Shown piece by piece: positions 61,315-64,000 of a stretch of DNA of 64,000 bases (its first letter is position 1; the number at the start of each line of letters is the position of its first letter). The stretch is from contig CM070874.1 in assembly GCA_036365515.1 (NCBI GenBank), positions 111,215,235 to 111,279,234 on the forward strand. The letters are read 5' to 3'. The notes beneath the pieces were generated by a model. It did no database searches, was not told where the DNA came from, and was given only the letters and a program-made list of their open reading frames with translations. Both the position numbers and the translations under genes were made by a program. Origin of the DNA: Torymus aiolomorphi (lineage: Eukaryota > Arthropoda > Insecta > Hymenoptera > Torymidae).

Positions 61315-62510
61315 ATTTCCCCCGAAGCAAATGTAAAATACTCATCGTTATGCATTAAATTCCAAAGTAATTCTTCCGGATGAAAAATCGGTCAACCCCT
61401 GTAAAAAGCCGGGACCGAAAGCGAATAAAATAACGAGCGCGGACGTTAATGACTGCTTTAAAAATTACGAAATGGAAGGAATCCCGCGGTAGGGAGCCGC
61501 GAGTGTTTCTCTGCGCCAGCGCCGTTTACAGCAGCGCTCGCTGAATTAACATAAAAAATACACACACACATAGCCGCGGTGTGTATATACACGCACTCTC
61601 AGCGGGGGTGGGACGAGGTTTAGGGCTCAGTAGGTTCCTTTTGCGGAGCGACAACAAAAGCCCACTACCACCGGTCGCCATAATGAATTATTAAATATAA
61701 ATATTGATAAGCTTAATTAAAGCCCCCGCGGGTCGCGACCGAGAGGAAAAGAGAGCGAAAGCGAAGGAGAGAAACGGACAGAGAGAGATAGCTCGCGCCC
61801 CGGGGCGCTATTTGAAATTCATTAAAAAATTGTGCTTGTTCCGGGCAAATTTCCGAGGCGCGCGCGCGTTAATTAGAAACGAAGAATATCCCCGCCCTCT
61901 CTCTCTCGGATTTTCGCCCGAGACGCGCTTGCTATACACCGCTGCATCTCTCCTCGACAATGCAGCTGCAGCGCGGCGGCGGCGGTGGCATCGACGTTAC
62001 GGAAGCCTCGGGGGCACAGGAGCGAGCGAGAGAGAGAGAGAAGGTGATCATAGTAGTTTGGGGGCGTTTGTATGCCACGACACGTAGTCGTCGGACACTC
62101 GGGGATAATTACATTAGCCCGCCATTTCGCGCCGGAATCTAATGACGGTCAAGGGTCGTGTAGCGCCCGCTAGCAAGCGAGAGCGCCTCCTATCCTCTAT
62201 CCTCTTCTCTCCCTTCCTCCCTGGTGTACTTTTCATCGATTTCGCGCTGTCGGGGTGGAGGCGGTTTTCTTCGCGCGCGATGGGGTTAGTGCGTGATTTT
62301 AATCATTTTGCATAGAGCGCGAGCGGCTAGGGCCTGGAAATCACAGCCGATGTGATTACTGGCGGATTGGAGGATTTTTCTTTTGGTAGGAGGGAGAGGG
62401 ATTGTCGATTATAACGAGGCGCTCGAGTGGAGGTGTAGGAGTCTCTGGTGGAAAGAGAGGATTTTTCGAAATGGATTTTGAATAATTGGATTTCGGTAAT
62501 GAGGCCGCGC
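61315..62510. other. GC-rich island with C-to-G skew switch
   Basis: Counts: line 61321-61380 has C 13, G 8; line 62401-62460 has G 24, C 7. A patch at 61675-61725 with AATGAATTATTAAATA and CTTAATTAAAG beside CpG-rich DNA may bind homeodomain proteins (inference). The 127-codon frame at 61704-62087 has no motif. Confidence 0.5.
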
Positions 62511-62514
62511 GTGT

Positions 62515-63530
62515 TTTACGTAACCCCGTTATTGTATATATTACATTGAATATGATGTATTATGAGCGGGTTGAATGTTCTTGTGAAATCAAATGAGTTT
62601 TAGCCGCATTGTCCCACTTTGTGTTTGATTAATAATAATATAGGTTGGTTTTTGTCTTTTGTGTTCGTCCTGATTTCGTTAACGAAGTTTGTTGTTTGTC
62701 GAAATAATTGAATCGACCCGAAAGAAGTCAACAATTTATTCACCGAAAACAATATATAGAGCAAAATATATTATATGAAAATACGTTGTTACAGCTCTGT
62801 ATGTTATTCGTTGTAAATTATTGAATAATAAGTGAAATACATATAGAGGAAATGGAAGATAGAAACTCTTGTTAAGGGGATATTGGAGCCAATTACAGGT
62901 TACTACATCGAATTGTACAGTATTTAAATTCAGTTTTAAGTTTGTTTAAATTATCGCAGTCATCCGATGTTTATAACAAAGATAATTAATGAAAATCAAA
63001 GTATGTAATTTCAGATAGGCTTCGACATTCCCTTGTAAAGAAAAATAAAAAATATATTTTTTTATTTTCTCTCAATACTTGAGAATAAAAGTTTCTATCA
63101 ATGATATTGATTACAATGATTACAAAATTAGTAAAATATTATTTAATAAATACTTATTTAAACGTGTACGAGAAAATGACAATTTTCACTCAATTTAAAG
63201 CGGAAGTTCAACTAGAATAAAAAGATATAAATAATAAGAGTACAATTTGTTCATAATAGAAATGTAATCTTGTTAAATAATTGTTTAAGAAATGAGCAAA
63301 CTGTAATTAAATAACTTTATGCTTGACTACACTTCACTTAAGAGAACTTCTCCTCTACTTTGTAATGTTATTATAATCACACTGCATTGAACTTTACATT
63401 AATAAAAACTATATAATCATTGTTGTAATTAACATGTTGTAATTAACGGGCTTTCGCATTAAATATATACAGTATCAATTATATAATAACCCGATCAAAT
63501 GAACGTTAACTGACAATATTAGTTCGATTA
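62515..63530. other. AT-rich stretch, nothing recognised
   Basis: A short direct repeat, GTTGTAATTAAC, occurs twice near 63423-63447. No other structure seen. Confidence 0.4.
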
Positions 63531-63539
63531 AGTTCATAC

Positions 63540-64000
63540 AACTATTCGTACATTGTCATACAACGATCTTATTATCTTAATTCATATCGTCCAAAGCATT
63601 CGCAGCAACACCACGACCGCCCGAGACAATAGTTCAATTATTAGCGCATCTAAATTTCTCGACCGGCGCGCTCACGAGTCAATCGCGTGCCTAATACCAA
63701 TTGTCGCCACGCTATTCACCTGCTTTCTCGCGTATTTATAAGTGAATTAAGCGTGATTAATCATCGACGTTCATCAACGACTTTCCAAGCCCCGCACGCG
63801 CAAAACTTTTACGCAATCCATTAACAGCGCCGCCACCTCGCACCAGCATCACCGACGACTACACACATCCATATCACCGGCCCTCCATACACGAACGCAT
63901 AACTGCGCGCTCATCGAAAATCAATTACAAACCCTCCAGCCATACTCCACTCGCTCGCTTTCTCCCTCTCCCCCCACGTCCATAAAAGATAATTCACCGA
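63540..64000. other. C-rich left flank of a further island, cut by the window end
   Basis: From 63590 the + strand is C-rich and CpG-rich up to the edge, like the left halves of the complete islands. The right half would lie outside the window. Confidence 0.45.

Overview
This is a eukaryotic, almost certainly insect, stretch of nuclear DNA in which I can support no protein-coding gene, rRNA or tRNA. CpG-rich blocks, long (GA/CT)n tracts, strong swings between GC-rich and AT-rich DNA and many small foldback DNA transposons suggest a hymenopteran, perhaps a chalcid wasp. That assignment is inference from composition only. The window could be one very long intron or an intergenic region; open reading frames up to 247 codons lie in GC-rich or repeat DNA and look like chance.

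Layout. From 1 to about 41 kb, and again from 48.8 kb to the end, the DNA alternates between AT-rich stretches (0.3-2 kb) and GC-rich islands (0.6-1.5 kb). The islands show a consistent strand pattern: the left flank has more C than G on the + strand, the right flank more G than C, with one change-over inside the island. I hand-counted 60-base lines from the flanks of about 20 islands and all agreed in sign, although I chose those lines by eye. Bidirectional transcription (promoters or enhancers) or replication initiation could produce this; the sequence alone does not decide. Short CTG/CAG runs often lie near the change-over points.

Mobile DNA. I find at least ten terminal-inverted-repeat (TIR) elements with no recognisable transposase. 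A family with CCTGGTAGAAA ends has four copies (8.4, 12.75, 53.1 and 55.7 kb); the 8.4-kb copy carries an extra 450-bp foldback module of inverted 30-bp tandem repeats that the 55.7-kb copy lacks. A palindromic MITE at 10.47-10.81 kb holds a second, Tc1/mariner-type hairpin MITE in its left arm. Other elements lie at 6.6-7.2, 17.5-18.0, 29.7-30.4 and 30.5-31.0 kb, the last again with a nested hairpin. From 41.9 to 48.5 kb is a transposon cluster: three near-identical head-to-tail copies of a 1.2-kb element with GAGGGGGTATC ends, abutted by a 170-bp MITE that has been split by a 3.1-kb element with hAT-like ends. Removing that element plus one 8-bp target duplication restores the MITE's symmetric 61-bp arms.

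The most unusual points are the repeated skew-switch islands, and the recurrence in three elements of one design: TIRs followed by short tandem repeats in mirror orientation, twice built on TTCGA motifs.
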